DNA of 34,059 bases from Martinezella lusitana (GCF_014207095.1 NZ_JACHBG010000038.1:1-34059); one strand, 5' to 3'. Numbered from the stretch's first letter, positions 1-8,792 are shown. Translations and numbers: made by a program. Notes: generated by a model not told the origin, from the letters alone.

Positions 1-165
1 AAGAGCCGTCTGGTGGGCGATGTCGCCTATGCGGAGGCGTCCGAAGTCGCACGAGCGATCACGCCGGTTCCAGGCGGCGTCGGGCCGATGACGATTGCCA
101 TGCTGATGGCCAATACCGTCATCGCCGCCCATCGTGCGGCAGGCAAAGTGCCGCCGAAATTTTGA
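1..165 (+). CDS. folD: FolD, methylenetetrahydrofolate dehydrogenase/cyclohydrolase (3' end only)
   Basis: The window opens inside this gene; 54 C-terminal residues are visible in frame 1, ending at TGA 163-165. The segment VGDV followed by ITPVPGGVGPMTIAMLM is the highly conserved FolD C-terminal signature (NADP-binding region and helix). FolD is a cytosolic bifunctional enzyme that oxidises 5,10-methylene-THF to methenyl-THF and hydrolyses it to 10-formyl-THF. It lies 112 bp upstream of dmmD on the same strand. This suits the context, because DmmD and Tdm both carry GcvT-type THF-binding domains and would release methylene-THF. Whether this is the housekeeping copy or a dedicated catabolic copy cannot be told from the fragment. 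Confidence 0.93.
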   Translation, partial: KSRLVGDVAYAEASEVARAITPVPGGVGPMTIAMLMANTVIAAHRAAGKVPPKF

Positions 166-176
166 GTGAAAGACCG

Positions 177-204
177 TCCGCGGGGTGAGAAAAAACCCTG
201 CGGA
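177..204 (+). terminator. Stem-loop downstream of folD
   Basis: TCCGCGGGGT (177-186) can pair with ACCCTGCGGA (195-204) with one G-U pair and an 8-nt A-rich loop. It starts 12 bp after the folD stop. There is no clear T-run after it, so it may be a weak or factor-dependent terminator or an mRNA-stabilising hairpin. Confidence 0.4.
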
Positions 205-239
205 TCGACTTGCCAAGGCGCGAAAGACGATTATAGTCA

Positions 240-254
240 GGAAATAAATATTCC
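240..254. promoter_or_regulatory. AT-rich imperfect palindrome upstream of dmmD
   Basis: GGAAATAAATATTCC has GGAA/TTCC arms around an AT-rich core, 24 bp before the dmmD ATG, in the only AT-rich stretch of the folD-dmmD gap. It could be part of the promoter or an operator. No regulator gene for the methylamine genes is visible nearby, so the assignment is speculative. Confidence 0.25.
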
Positions 255-277
255 ATAGAAGAAAATGAGGGAACGAA

Positions 278-1411
278 ATGGCATTATCATGGCGTTTCTC
301 CGCCTTGGCGGACCGGCACCGTGCTCTCGGATCGAAACTAGAAGACTGGAGCGGTATGGGAACCGCCTGGACTTACGACAAGGACATGTCGCAAGAGCAT
401 GTCGCGATCCGCACCAAGGCCGGCATCATGGACGTTTCCGGCCTCAAGAAGGTGCATCTGGTCGGGCCGCATGCAATTGCCGTGCTTGACTACATCACCA
501 CCCGCGACATGTCGAAAATCTATCCCGGCCGCTCGGTCTATGCCGCGATGCTCAACGATCGTGGCTACTTCACCGATGACTGCATCGTCTATCGCACCGG
601 TCCGAATTCCTGGATGCTGGTACATGGCTCGGGCTCTGGCCACGAGGAAGTGCTCAAGCAGGCAGCGGGGCGCAACTGCGCCGTCCTCTTCGACGATGAT
701 CTGCACGATCTGTCGCTGCAGGGCCCTGCCGCCGTTGACTATCTCGTTAAATATGTGCCCGGCATTCGCGACCTCAAATATTTCCATCATATGCAGACGA
801 CACTCTTCGGCGTGCCTGTGATGATTTCGCGCACCGGCTATACGGGCGAGCGCGGCTACGAAATCTTCGTGCGCGGTCAGGATGCGCCGATGGTCTGGGA
901 TCGCATCGTCGCGGAAGGCGAGGAGATGGGGATCATTCCCTGCTGCTTCAGCGTTCTCGACATGTTGCGCGTTGAAAGCTACCTGCTCTTCTACCCCTAT
1001 GATAACTCGCAGATGTATCCTTTTGCCGACCAGCCTCCTGGCGACAGTCTCTGGGAACTCGGCCTTGATTTCACCGTCAGCCCAGGCAAGACCGGTTTTC
1101 GTGGCGCCGAGGAACACGCGCGTCTGAAGGGCAAGGAGCGCTTCAAGATCTTCGGCATGCTGATCGATGCCGATGGCCCCGCCGATCTCGGCGACGAGGT
1201 CTATGTCGAGGGCAAAAAAGTCGGCGTCATCACCTGCCCCTGCTATTCGACCTTGACGAAGAAATCGATGGCGATCGCCCGTCTCGACGTCGACAAGGCC
1301 GTGCAGGGCACGAAACTCGAAGTGCGTGGCAAGAGCCTCAAGGCGAGTGCGATTGCCCATACGCTGCCATTCGATGACCCGGAAAAGAAGAAGAGGACGG
1401 CCATCGGCTAA
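278..1411 (+). CDS. dmmD: DmmD, GcvT-like THF-dependent subunit of dimethylamine monooxygenase
   Basis: 377 residues of aminomethyltransferase (GcvT) type. Family features include the RTGYTGERGYEIF motif mid-protein, a preceding conserved Asp-Asp (MLNDRGYFTDD, where GcvT enzymes carry their folate-contacting Asp) and a C-terminal GcvT barrel. In heme-dependent oxidative N-demethylases the GcvT-like subunit is thought to pass the methyl-derived formaldehyde to tetrahydrofolate. A GcvT homologue directly before a DmmA-DmmB-DmmC set is the known dmmDABC arrangement, which is the main reason for this name over a glycine-cleavage T protein; no gcvH or gcvP is present. The ATG at 278 follows a GAGGGA ribosome site. 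dmmA starts 10 bp after its stop. Confidence 0.82.
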   Translation: MALSWRFSALADRHRALGSKLEDWSGMGTAWTYDKDMSQEHVAIRTKAGIMDVSGLKKVHLVGPHAIAVLDYITTRDMSKIYPGRSVYAAMLNDRGYFTDDCIVYRTGPNSWMLVHGSGSGHEEVLKQAAGRNCAVLFDDDLHDLSLQGPAAVDYLVKYVPGIRDLKYFHHMQTTLFGVPVMISRTGYTGERGYEIFVRGQDAPMVWDRIVAEGEEMGIIPCCFSVLDMLRVESYLLFYPYDNSQMYPFADQPPGDSLWELGLDFTVSPGKTGFRGAEEHARLKGKERFKIFGMLIDADGPADLGDEVYVEGKKVGVITCPCYSTLTKKSMAIARLDVDKAVQGTKLEVRGKSLKASAIAHTLPFDDPEKKKRTAIG

Positions 1412-1421
1412 GGAGGCGCTC

Positions 1422-2027
1422 ATGCTTGTTGAAGGCATCAAGAGCCGACCGGTTTACCATGGTCTCGCAATCCAGCCGCATGCCCGTCGGCATCTGTTCG
1501 TCCTTGAAGGGGAGGGCGCCCTTGCTCTCCTCGATCAAGGTTCCATGCTTGATGATGCAACGCTGTCGCGCAGCGAAATCCTTTATGTTGCGCGCGGTTC
1601 GCAGGGGAAGGGTCATGACGGCGCCCTGCGCAGGCTCGGCGCCGATATGTTCTTCACGGCACCGACAATCGGTACCTTGCTCTTTCGTCTGAGAGGCTCG
1701 CTTTCGACGGCTCACATGGGCACGCGGCTTTATATAGCGGGCACGGAAGGCTTTATCGGTCAGGCGATGATGGTGGCGCTGGATCTGGGCATGGACCACG
1801 CCTCGATCATGACGGAGCATCGCGGCTCGCTCGCAAGGCGGGTGCAATGTGTCCACTGCAAGGGCACCACCGACGATGTGACGCATTCCCCGTTTACCTG
1901 CAGCCACTGCGGTCTGTCGCTATTGGTGCGCGATCATTATTCGCGCCGTCTCGGCGCCTTCCAGGGCGTCAATATCGATGCGGAAGAGCCAGGCAGCGCG
2001 CCCGATCCCGAGGAGTTGTTCCTGTGA
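1422..2027 (+). CDS. dmmA: DmmA, small zinc-ribbon subunit of dimethylamine monooxygenase
   Basis: 201 residues. The C-terminal part has a four-cysteine zinc-ribbon pattern: C143-x2-C146 and C160-x2-C163. The N-terminal part resembles a ferredoxin-reductase-like NAD-binding fold fragment but has no obvious cofactor motif. It matches the DmmA-like family by size, by the terminal zinc ribbon and by position between a GcvT-like gene and a flavin/2Fe-2S reductase. The start at 1422 is preceded by AGGAGG at 1411-1416, overlapping the dmmD stop. Its stop overlaps the GTG start of dmmB by 4 bp, which implies translational coupling. Its role in the complex (structural or electron-transfer scaffold) is not evident from sequence. 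Confidence 0.78.
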   Translation: MLVEGIKSRPVYHGLAIQPHARRHLFVLEGEGALALLDQGSMLDDATLSRSEILYVARGSQGKGHDGALRRLGADMFFTAPTIGTLLFRLRGSLSTAHMGTRLYIAGTEGFIGQAMMVALDLGMDHASIMTEHRGSLARRVQCVHCKGTTDDVTHSPFTCSHCGLSLLVRDHYSRRLGAFQGVNIDAEEPGSAPDPEELFL

Positions 2028-2989
2028 GCGGTGGTACAGAAATTCCGGTTCGTGTTGCCAGGGTGACGCCGGTCGCTGATCGCATCAAGCGCTTCCGTTT
2101 CGAGCGTCTCGACGGTGAGCCGATGCCCCATTTTTCCGGGGGCGCGCATGTGATCGTCTCCATGAACGATGACGGGCATGTCCGTCGCAATGCTTACTCG
2201 CTGATGTCGCCGCCGCATGATTGTTCGGCCTATGAGATCAGCGTGCTCCGCGTCGAGGAATCGCGCGGCGGCTCGGCATTCATGTATGAGAGGGTGCGTG
2301 AAGGCGATGAGCTCAAGGTCAGCTATCCGGTCAATCTTTTTCAGCCCGACTGGCGCGGCCGCAAGCATCTCTTGATCGCCGGCGGCATCGGCATCACCCC
2401 ATTCATCGCGATGATGCAGCAGTTTTCCCGCGAGGGCGCCAATTTCGAGCTGCATTATGCCGTGCGATCGCTCGATCGCGGCGCCTATTGCCGCGAGCTC
2501 GTCGAGCAATATGGCTCGCAGCGGATCAAGATCTATTGCGATGCCGATCGCAATTTCATCCCCGTCGCGCGACTGTTGGAAAGTCAGCCGCTCGGTACGC
2601 ATCTCTATGTCTGTGGACCTGCCGGCATGATCGACGGCGTGCTGAAGACGGGCATCGAAGCCGGGTGGCCGCAGCAGAACCTGCATTCGGAACGCTTCCT
2701 GTCGTCGCAACCCGGCAAGCCTTTTTCCATCATGCTGACCCGATCGGGCAAAACAGTGCATGTCGGCCATCACGAAAGCATGCTGGAAGCAATCGAAGCG
2801 GCCGGGGTTGATCCTCCCTTTCTCTGTCGCGGCGGTGCCTGCGGCCAATGCGAGACCGGCGTTGCCGTTTGCGACGGCAGGCTTCTGCACAATGACGTCT
2901 ATCTGAACGATGAAGAAAAGGCCTCTGGCCGAAAGGTCATGATCTGCGTCTCCCGCTTTGAGGGGAGCACGCTGCATCTCGACCTCTAG
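2024..2989 (+). CDS. dmmB: DmmB, flavin and 2Fe-2S reductase subunit of dimethylamine monooxygenase
   Basis: 321 residues of the phthalate-dioxygenase-reductase/vanillate-demethylase-reductase type. Order of domains: flavin-binding barrel with RNAYSL (55-60), NAD(P)H-binding domain with GGIGITPF (about 120-127) and CGP (197-199), then a C-terminal plant-type 2Fe-2S ferredoxin with C268-x4-C273-x2-C276 and C308. It should pass electrons from NAD(P)H to the heme of DmmC. GTG at 2024 is preferred as start because AGGAG lies at 2011-2015 and the coding run upstream of it is only the overlap with dmmA. The 4-bp overlap with dmmA indicates coupled translation. Confidence 0.85.
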   Translation: MSGGTEIPVRVARVTPVADRIKRFRFERLDGEPMPHFSGGAHVIVSMNDDGHVRRNAYSLMSPPHDCSAYEISVLRVEESRGGSAFMYERVREGDELKVSYPVNLFQPDWRGRKHLLIAGGIGITPFIAMMQQFSREGANFELHYAVRSLDRGAYCRELVEQYGSQRIKIYCDADRNFIPVARLLESQPLGTHLYVCGPAGMIDGVLKTGIEAGWPQQNLHSERFLSSQPGKPFSIMLTRSGKTVHVGHHESMLEAIEAAGVDPPFLCRGGACGQCETGVAVCDGRLLHNDVYLNDEEKASGRKVMICVSRFEGSTLHLDL

Positions 2990-3018
2990 GCATGTGGCCG
3001 ATACCCAGGAGAACGGAC

Positions 3019-4059
3019 ATGGCTATCGCCTTCAAGCAGGAAACGTTTCGTGACGATTTCAGCTATCGCAACAGTCCGGAAAATATCCGGCGCTTTCCGT
3101 TCCCATTCGATCGCGACGAATACATGTATTCCGTCAACATGGAACCGCATGTGAAGGGGCAGAAGAATACCGTCTTCGAGAGTCTCATCGATGTCGACGA
3201 GCACTATGTTGCAGAGATGCACGACCGGGCGCTGGTGCTGAAGGAGGACCCTTTGCGCTATCAGGCGCTGCCGCACATGATGACGGCGCAGTGGGACACC
3301 CTGGAGCTTCTGATGGAAGAGCAGGCCGCCGGCTATCCCGAGCACTTCACGCTTACCAGGAACGGCGACCAATGGCGCTGGATCAATCGTCCTCTCGGCA
3401 TCGACGACACCTTCACATTCGGCGATGCGTCGACGTTACCTTACGAACCCTTTGAATATATCACGCGCCAGGCGCAGGGAGATTTCTGCATCGTCGACCA
3501 ACGCGACGGCAATCTCTGGATGGATGCCGGGATGGTGACGACCCAGGCGGACTGGTCGCTCGATTTCGATATCGGCATGAACTTCATGGAATGGCATGGG
3601 CCGGTGCCGCTTGCCCACCAGAAGGGTATCTTCGACCGCGCGCTGAAATTCCTTCTGAACCTGCAACAGGGCAAGCCGACGCGCCGTTTCAACTGGACGA
3701 TGACCATCAATCCCCGCCTCGATACCAGCCCCGAAAACTATCCGAAATGGGGTCCCGACCGCACCACAGTCACACCGGAAAATGTCGGTGAGAAGGTGCA
3801 TCTTCGCGTGGAATTGCAAAGTCTCTGGCGCCTGCCGCGCTCGAATGCCATCCTCTTTGTCATCCGCTGCTATCTGATGAACATGGACGAGCTGGTGACG
3901 GTGCCGAAGTGGGCACGCCGCTTCCCGCGTGTGCTGCGCACGCTTCCTCCCGAACTCATCGACTACAAGGGACTGACGCGCTATCGCCAGACGACGATCG
4001 ACTGGCTCTCTGCCTATGACGACGGGGCGCCGACGAGCCCCGGCATCTTCCCGGATTGA
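3019..4059 (+). CDS. dmmC: DmmC, heme-dependent oxidative N-demethylase alpha-type subunit (DUF3445)
   Basis: 346 residues matching the DUF3445/HODM alpha-subunit family, whose members bind heme in a PAS-like fold and oxidatively demethylate secondary amines. Here that would be dimethylamine to methylamine plus formaldehyde. Family-like segments include RFPFPFDRDEYMYSVNMEP near the N terminus, and WSLDFDIGMNFMEWHGPVP and RRFNWTMTINPRLDTSPE in the middle. Start 3019 is chosen over an in-frame ATG at 2992 because CAGGAG stands just before it and not before the upstream one. It is 29 bp from dmmB and 66 bp before tmm. The heme ligand cannot be assigned from sequence alone. Confidence 0.82.
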   Translation: MAIAFKQETFRDDFSYRNSPENIRRFPFPFDRDEYMYSVNMEPHVKGQKNTVFESLIDVDEHYVAEMHDRALVLKEDPLRYQALPHMMTAQWDTLELLMEEQAAGYPEHFTLTRNGDQWRWINRPLGIDDTFTFGDASTLPYEPFEYITRQAQGDFCIVDQRDGNLWMDAGMVTTQADWSLDFDIGMNFMEWHGPVPLAHQKGIFDRALKFLLNLQQGKPTRRFNWTMTINPRLDTSPENYPKWGPDRTTVTPENVGEKVHLRVELQSLWRLPRSNAILFVIRCYLMNMDELVTVPKWARRFPRVLRTLPPELIDYKGLTRYRQTTIDWLSAYDDGAPTSPGIFPD

Positions 4060-4125
4060 TACCGGGCCGCGCCCAACGACTGCATGCGACAAAAAATTCG
4101 ATACAATCGAGAAGGGGAATGCTTC

Positions 4126-5463
4126 ATGACACGAGTTGCCGTTATCGGTGCCGGCCCTTCGGGCCTTGCCCAGTTGAGGGCCTTTCAATCGGCCGCAAAA
4201 AAGGGTGCTGATATCCCTGAGGTCGTCTGCTTCGAAAAACAGGCGGATTGGGGCGGCCTTTGGAACTACACCTGGCGCACGGGTCTCGATGAATATGGCG
4301 AACCCGTGCATGGCAGCATGTATCGGTATCTCTGGTCGAACGGTCCGAAAGAATGTCTGGAATTTGCCGATTACTCTTTCGAGGAGCATTTCGGCAAGCC
4401 GATCGCCTCCTATCCGCCGCGCGCAGTTCTTTGGGACTATATCAAGGGTCGTGTCGAAAAGGCCGATGTGCGCAAATGGGTGCGCTTCAGCACGCCGGTC
4501 CGCATGGTCCGCTTCGATGAAGGGACCAAGAAGTTCACGGTAACGGCGCATGACCGGCCTCAGGACCGGATGTATGACGAGGAGTTCGACTATGTTGTCG
4601 TTGCTTCTGGCCACTTCTCGACACCGAATGTCCCTTACTTTGAGGGCGTGAAGACCTTCAACGGCCGGGTGCTGCATGCACACGATTTCCGCGATGCGCT
4701 GGAGTTCAAGGGCAAGGACGTGCTGCTCGTTGGCCGCAGCTACTCGGCCGAGGATATCGGTTCGCAATGCTGGAAATATGGGGCGAAATCCGTGACGACG
4801 AGCTATCGCTCCAAGCCGATGGGTTTCAAATGGCCTGCCAATTTCGAGGAGCGGCCGCTGCTGACGCGGCTGGAGAACAAGACGGCGTATTTTGCCGATG
4901 GCTCGTCGAAGGATGTCGATGCGCTGATCCTGTGCACCGGCTATCAGCATCACTTCCCCTTCCTGCCCGATGACCTGCGCCTGAAGACGGCCAATCGCCT
5001 TTGGGCTGACCACCTCTACAAAGGTGTGATTTTCGATGGGAACCCGCAGCTTTTCTATATCGGCATGCAGGACCAGTTCTACACCTTCAACATGTTCGAC
5101 GTGCAGGCCTGGTGGGCGCGCGATGTCATCATGGGTCGCATCAAACTGCCTCCGGAGGCTGAGCTGCAGGCGAATTTCGACAAGTGGCGCGCGCGCGAGG
5201 AGACGCTCGAGGATGCCGAGCAGATGATCTGGTATCAGGGCGACTATGTGAAGGAGCTACTCGCCGAGACGGATTATCCGAGCTTCGATATCGAAGGGAC
5301 GAACAAGACCTTCATGGAGTGGGAACACCACAAGGCCGAGAATATTATGGGCTTCCGTGATCACGCCTATCGGTCGCTAATGACCGGCAACATGTCGCCA
5401 AAGCACCATACGCCTTGGGTCGATGCGCTCGATGACTCGATGGAGGAATATCTGCGCAACTAA
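4126..5463 (+). CDS. tmm: Tmm, trimethylamine monooxygenase (bacterial flavin monooxygenase)
   Basis: 445 residues, the usual size for bacterial Tmm. Motifs in order: FAD-binding GAGPSG (8-13); the FMO fingerprint F178-x-G-xxx-H184-xxx-F188; NADPH-binding GRSYSAED (203-210), which in Tmm contains the Tyr-Ser typical of the family; and CTGYQHHFPF further on. The enzyme oxidises TMA to TMAO with NADPH and O2 in the cytoplasm. Start 4126 (MTRVAVIGAG) is favoured over an in-frame ATG at 4084, since the FAD fold begins within a few residues of it and a purine-rich GAAGGGG precedes it. Its neighbours (dmm genes upstream, tdm downstream) supply the next two steps. Confidence 0.92.
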   Translation: MTRVAVIGAGPSGLAQLRAFQSAAKKGADIPEVVCFEKQADWGGLWNYTWRTGLDEYGEPVHGSMYRYLWSNGPKECLEFADYSFEEHFGKPIASYPPRAVLWDYIKGRVEKADVRKWVRFSTPVRMVRFDEGTKKFTVTAHDRPQDRMYDEEFDYVVVASGHFSTPNVPYFEGVKTFNGRVLHAHDFRDALEFKGKDVLLVGRSYSAEDIGSQCWKYGAKSVTTSYRSKPMGFKWPANFEERPLLTRLENKTAYFADGSSKDVDALILCTGYQHHFPFLPDDLRLKTANRLWADHLYKGVIFDGNPQLFYIGMQDQFYTFNMFDVQAWWARDVIMGRIKLPPEAELQANFDKWRAREETLEDAEQMIWYQGDYVKELLAETDYPSFDIEGTNKTFMEWEHHKAENIMGFRDHAYRSLMTGNMSPKHHTPWVDALDDSMEEYLRN

Positions 5464-5490
5464 TAATGGGCCAGGCACATTTCCGGGTAA

Positions 5491-5531
5491 ACCGGCAGGG
5501 GAGGCACGAGGCAGCTCCTGCCGGTCTGTTT
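5491..5531 (+). terminator. Hairpin after tmm
   Basis: ACCGGCAGG (5491-5499) pairs with CCTGCCGGT (5517-5525), extendable with a small bulge through GGAG/CTCC, followed by a T-containing CTGTTT. It sits 27 bp after the tmm stop and would separate the dmm-tmm operon from the PAS gene. Confidence 0.5.
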
Positions 5532-5574
5532 GAGCTGAGACGAGGCGATTTGATCTGCAACTTTTTCATCGGAT

Positions 5575-6183
5575 ATGGTCTTCATGGATTTTCAAACCAG
5601 TGTTCTCGGCCGCATGAGCGGCTTTCTCTATCGGTGCCGCGCTGACGAAAACTACACGATGCTTGACATGACCGACGGCATCGAGCGCATCTTTGGCTAT
5701 GCCGCTGGCGAGATCATCGGAAACCGAACTCGGACCTTCACCTCCATCATGTATGAGGAGGATGTTCCGCTGATGGATGAGGTGGTCGGGCAAGCGCTTG
5801 AAGGGCGTACCGACTGGACGATGGAATATCGGATCCGTCATCGCGCTGGCCATCTCGTCTGGGTGACGGAGACTGGCGGCGGCGTCTGGGACGCTTCCGG
5901 CACGCTGCTTTATCTCGAAGGCAGCATCATCAATATCGAATCGCTCTATCAGCGCATCGATGAGCAGACCGCCGGCATGCGGGTCACTGCGTCGAAGACC
6001 AACGAGATCCTGCAGTCGCTCCGCTATCTGAAGCTGCTTGCCGTCAATGCGGGCATCGAGGCGGCGAGAGCGGGTACGGCAGGGTCGGGATTTGCGGTGT
6101 TGGCTGCGGAGATGCGCACGCTTGCCAATTCGTCGGAAGAGGCTGCGCGCGCGATCTCGAACGCGCAAAGGAGGGCAGACTAA
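5575..6183 (+). CDS. Small soluble PAS protein with a truncated chemoreceptor (MCP) signalling tip
   Basis: 202 residues without a membrane segment. Residues about 10-125 form a PAS domain (IFGYAAGEIIGNR, then EYRIRHRAGHLVWVTETGG). Residues about 145-195 match the hairpin tip of methyl-accepting chemotaxis proteins (LLAVNAGIEAARAGTAGSGFAVLAAEMRTLA), the region that contacts CheA/CheW. The long methylation helices are missing, so it is either a mini-receptor or a decayed one. The ATG at 5575 and another at 5584 are both possible; neither has a good ribosome site. It lies between tmm and tdm and its stop overlaps the tdm stop by 4 bp. It could couple methylamine or redox state to chemotaxis, but this is inference only. 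Confidence 0.72.
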   Translation: MVFMDFQTSVLGRMSGFLYRCRADENYTMLDMTDGIERIFGYAAGEIIGNRTRTFTSIMYEEDVPLMDEVVGQALEGRTDWTMEYRIRHRAGHLVWVTETGGGVWDASGTLLYLEGSIINIESLYQRIDEQTAGMRVTASKTNEILQSLRYLKLLAVNAGIEAARAGTAGSGFAVLAAEMRTLANSSEEAARAISNAQRRAD

Positions 6184-8549
6184 GAGCGCGGCCGCGTCTT
6201 CTGCGGGTCGTAGTGGGATAGCGGCACAATGACGGCCGGAAGCCGCTTCTGATGGCCATCGAGCTTGCCGATCTCGACCTTGGTGCCAACGGCCGCATGC
6301 GTGACGTCGACACGGGCGAGCGCGATCGTCTTACCAAGGATCGGCGAGCGGGTTGCGCTGGTGATTACCCCGATCTGCGCGCGGCCGATATGGATGCAAT
6401 CGCCATGTCCGACCGCCTCATTGGCCTCGATATCGAGCCCGACCATCAGGTGACGCGGGTTCTCCTTGCGCCTGATCAGAGCCTCGCGCCCGATGAAGTC
6501 ATCCTGCTTGGATTTCAAAGGTACGCTGAAGCCGATGCCCGCTTCGAAAGGATCCGTCTGATCGTCGAATTCGTGATGGGCGAAGATCAGGCCGGCCTCG
6601 ATGCGCACCATGTCGAGTGCCTCCAAGCCCATCGGCTTCAGACCATAGGGCTCGCCAGCTTTCCATACGGCGTCGAAGACGGTTCCTGCGTCCTTCGGGT
6701 GGCAAAAGATCTCGAAGCCGAGCTCGCCGGTATAGCCGGTGCGGGAGACGACGACCGGCACGCCCTCGAAGGTGCCGATACGGCCAACGGTGAAACGGAA
6801 CCATTCCAGTTCGCCGATCGTCGGCTGGCGCGGTGCCGTCCAGATGATCTCCTTGAGAATATCTCTGCTCTTCGGACCCTGCAGCGCGATATTGTGCATC
6901 TGATCCGTTGACGAGCGGACCCAGGCCTTGAAGCCCTTCTTTTCCGCCTGCTCACGCAGCCAGATGCCGCTATAATCATCCCCGCCGATCCAGCGGAAGT
7001 TCTTGTCACCCAATCGAAACAGTGTGCCGTCGTCGATCATGCCACCATGTTCATAGCACATGGCGGAATAGACGACCTGGCCGGTCGACAGCTTGCGGAC
7101 GTCGCGGGTCAGGCAATATTGTAGCAGCTCTTCCGCATCCGGTCCGGTCACCTCGAATTTGCGCAGCGGCGACAGGTCGATGACAACTGCGCGCTCGCGA
7201 CAGGCCCAATATTCCTCAACCGGCCCCTCGGAAGAGAAGCGGTTCGGCAGCCAGAAGCCGCGATATTCGGTGTAGTCGCGCGTCATGGCGGAAAGGCGCG
7301 GATGAAATGCGGTTTCCCGCGTCAGTTCGGGATCAGCATCAGGGGTCATGCGATAGGCCACCGCTCGTGTGAATTTCTCTTTGCCGGAAAATGTGCGCAC
7401 ATGGATATCAGTCGGGTCCCACCCATTGGCCGCGTCGATATCGTCCGGGCAGGAGGAGGAGACGCAGACAAGATCGGTCAGTGCGCGCATCAGGACGTAA
7501 TCGCCCGGTCTCGACCAAGGTTCGTCGAGATAGAGCTGATTATTGTGATCGATATTGGTGTTGTAGAAATAGTTGAGCGCCTCCCAGCCCTTGCGGCCGG
7601 CAATGCCATAGGGGGCGAGTGCCGCATTGAAATTGTCGGTGCAGTTCACGTGGCCCGGATAGCCCATGTCGTCATAATAGCGGGAGTTGCAGGCCGTGGC
7701 GAAGGCATCATGCCGGCCGACGGTATCCTGCACGATTTCCACGAGCGGTTCGAAATCACGGTCAAAGGCTTTGGATGGCAGGCCGGGTGTCGGATAGCTG
7801 CGGCCAAGCAGGGTGCGGGTGACGGTGGAGTCGAGCGCTAGGTCCATCCCCTTGTCCACCTTGCGGGCGGAAAAGGCCTGAAAATCCGTACATTGCCGCC
7901 CGTAGACATCGATGATCTGGATGAATTCTCCGGCGCGCACGAAATAGGCCGACGCGGTTGCCGCTCTGATCCGGATGTCCTCTATTGGGTCGGCGAGCGG
8001 TTCGGGCAGTGCGGAAGTATAGTCGCGCAGGATCGTGGCGCGCCTAATCCTCACCTCAACCGGTGTTGCCGTGTCCTGTGCCTCAGGCGACATGGACGTC
8101 CCCGGAGCGCAGACGATCAGCAAGCCTTTGAGAGCAATGGTAAACTCGGCCTGGCTACCCGGCGGCGACGCTTCGCCGAAGAGGCGCAGTGCTCCCGCAG
8201 AGGCGATATCCGCGCCGCGTCGTTGCAGTGCCGCACGCACACGTGAGGCGCTGTCCTCCCCGGAGGACAGGATGGATTTCAATCCTTCGGCTTCGCAGTC
8301 AAAGGCGGTACCCAATCCTTCGGACTGAAAACGACCCTTATCGTCGAGGAAGGCGAGCTCGCATATCTGACCGCCCTCGCAGTCGCGCAGTGTTGCACGA
8401 TCGCCGGGTTCCACACGCAAGACCAGCGTGCCGTTCCCCTTGCAACGATAGCGTTCGGTATCGTGCGGCAGCGTCGAAATGCCTGGATAGCGGACAGTAC
8501 TAGCCGATACGGGCCGGATTCCGGCGCTCGGCGGATGGAGATCTCGCAT
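6180..8549 (-). CDS. tdm: Tdm, trimethylamine N-oxide demethylase
   Basis: 789 residues in two parts. The N-terminal half (roughly 1-390) is of the DUF1989/urea-carboxylase-associated type, with GGQICELAF and YGRQCTDFQAF, and with the later VNCTDNFNAAL segment supplying further conserved cysteine/aspartate residues. The C-terminal half (roughly 400-789) is a GcvT-like THF-binding domain with GGMIDD and RTGYTGELGFEIF. This DUF1989-GcvT fusion is the architecture of Tdm, which cleaves TMAO to dimethylamine and formaldehyde (family knowledge: metal-dependent, with folate as C1 acceptor). The ATG at 8549 is preceded on its strand by GAGAGG. It is convergent with the PAS gene (stops overlap) and divergent from the permease. 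Confidence 0.92.
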   Translation of the reverse strand: MRDLHPPSAGIRPVSASTVRYPGISTLPHDTERYRCKGNGTLVLRVEPGDRATLRDCEGGQICELAFLDDKGRFQSEGLGTAFDCEAEGLKSILSSGEDSASRVRAALQRRGADIASAGALRLFGEASPPGSQAEFTIALKGLLIVCAPGTSMSPEAQDTATPVEVRIRRATILRDYTSALPEPLADPIEDIRIRAATASAYFVRAGEFIQIIDVYGRQCTDFQAFSARKVDKGMDLALDSTVTRTLLGRSYPTPGLPSKAFDRDFEPLVEIVQDTVGRHDAFATACNSRYYDDMGYPGHVNCTDNFNAALAPYGIAGRKGWEALNYFYNTNIDHNNQLYLDEPWSRPGDYVLMRALTDLVCVSSSCPDDIDAANGWDPTDIHVRTFSGKEKFTRAVAYRMTPDADPELTRETAFHPRLSAMTRDYTEYRGFWLPNRFSSEGPVEEYWACRERAVVIDLSPLRKFEVTGPDAEELLQYCLTRDVRKLSTGQVVYSAMCYEHGGMIDDGTLFRLGDKNFRWIGGDDYSGIWLREQAEKKGFKAWVRSSTDQMHNIALQGPKSRDILKEIIWTAPRQPTIGELEWFRFTVGRIGTFEGVPVVVSRTGYTGELGFEIFCHPKDAGTVFDAVWKAGEPYGLKPMGLEALDMVRIEAGLIFAHHEFDDQTDPFEAGIGFSVPLKSKQDDFIGREALIRRKENPRHLMVGLDIEANEAVGHGDCIHIGRAQIGVITSATRSPILGKTIALARVDVTHAAVGTKVEIGKLDGHQKRLPAVIVPLSHYDPQKTRPRS

Positions 8550-8653
8550 TTAGCCCTCTCGGGAAATTGATGTGCCTCACCACACTGGAATCATGCTGAC
8601 AAAATGCCGTCCGAAAGTAAAGTGATGTTGACTAAAAAGAAAATATCTTCACT

Positions 8654-8672
8654 ATGCATAAAGGGCATGCAT
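8654..8672. promoter_or_regulatory. ATGCAT repeat pair in the tdm-permease divergent promoter region
   Basis: Two copies of the self-palindromic ATGCAT (8654-8659 and 8667-8672) are separated by 7 nt in the 243-bp gap between tdm and the permease. A TTGACT (8628-8633) lies 20 bp upstream of the first copy and could be the -35 of a permease promoter. The arrangement suits a shared operator for both divergent genes. No binding protein can be named. Confidence 0.35.
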
Positions 8673-8792
8673 CTGGAATCCGCGCGCAGACTCGGCTCAT
8701 GAAAACCTCCAGCAAGCCCCGCAATGCCATGGGAGGCACGTTCAGGGAGACGTACGAAGATACGTCCGGAACAAAGATGGGGAATATCACTG

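Noticed and set aside
278..1411. Glycine-cleavage T protein of a gcv operon
   Set aside because: No gcvH or gcvP is nearby and the gene heads a dmmABC set, so the DmmD role fits better.
7302..7841. Open frames on the plus strand opposite tdm
   Set aside because: They are shadows of the well-supported tdm gene on the other strand, with no recognisable motif.
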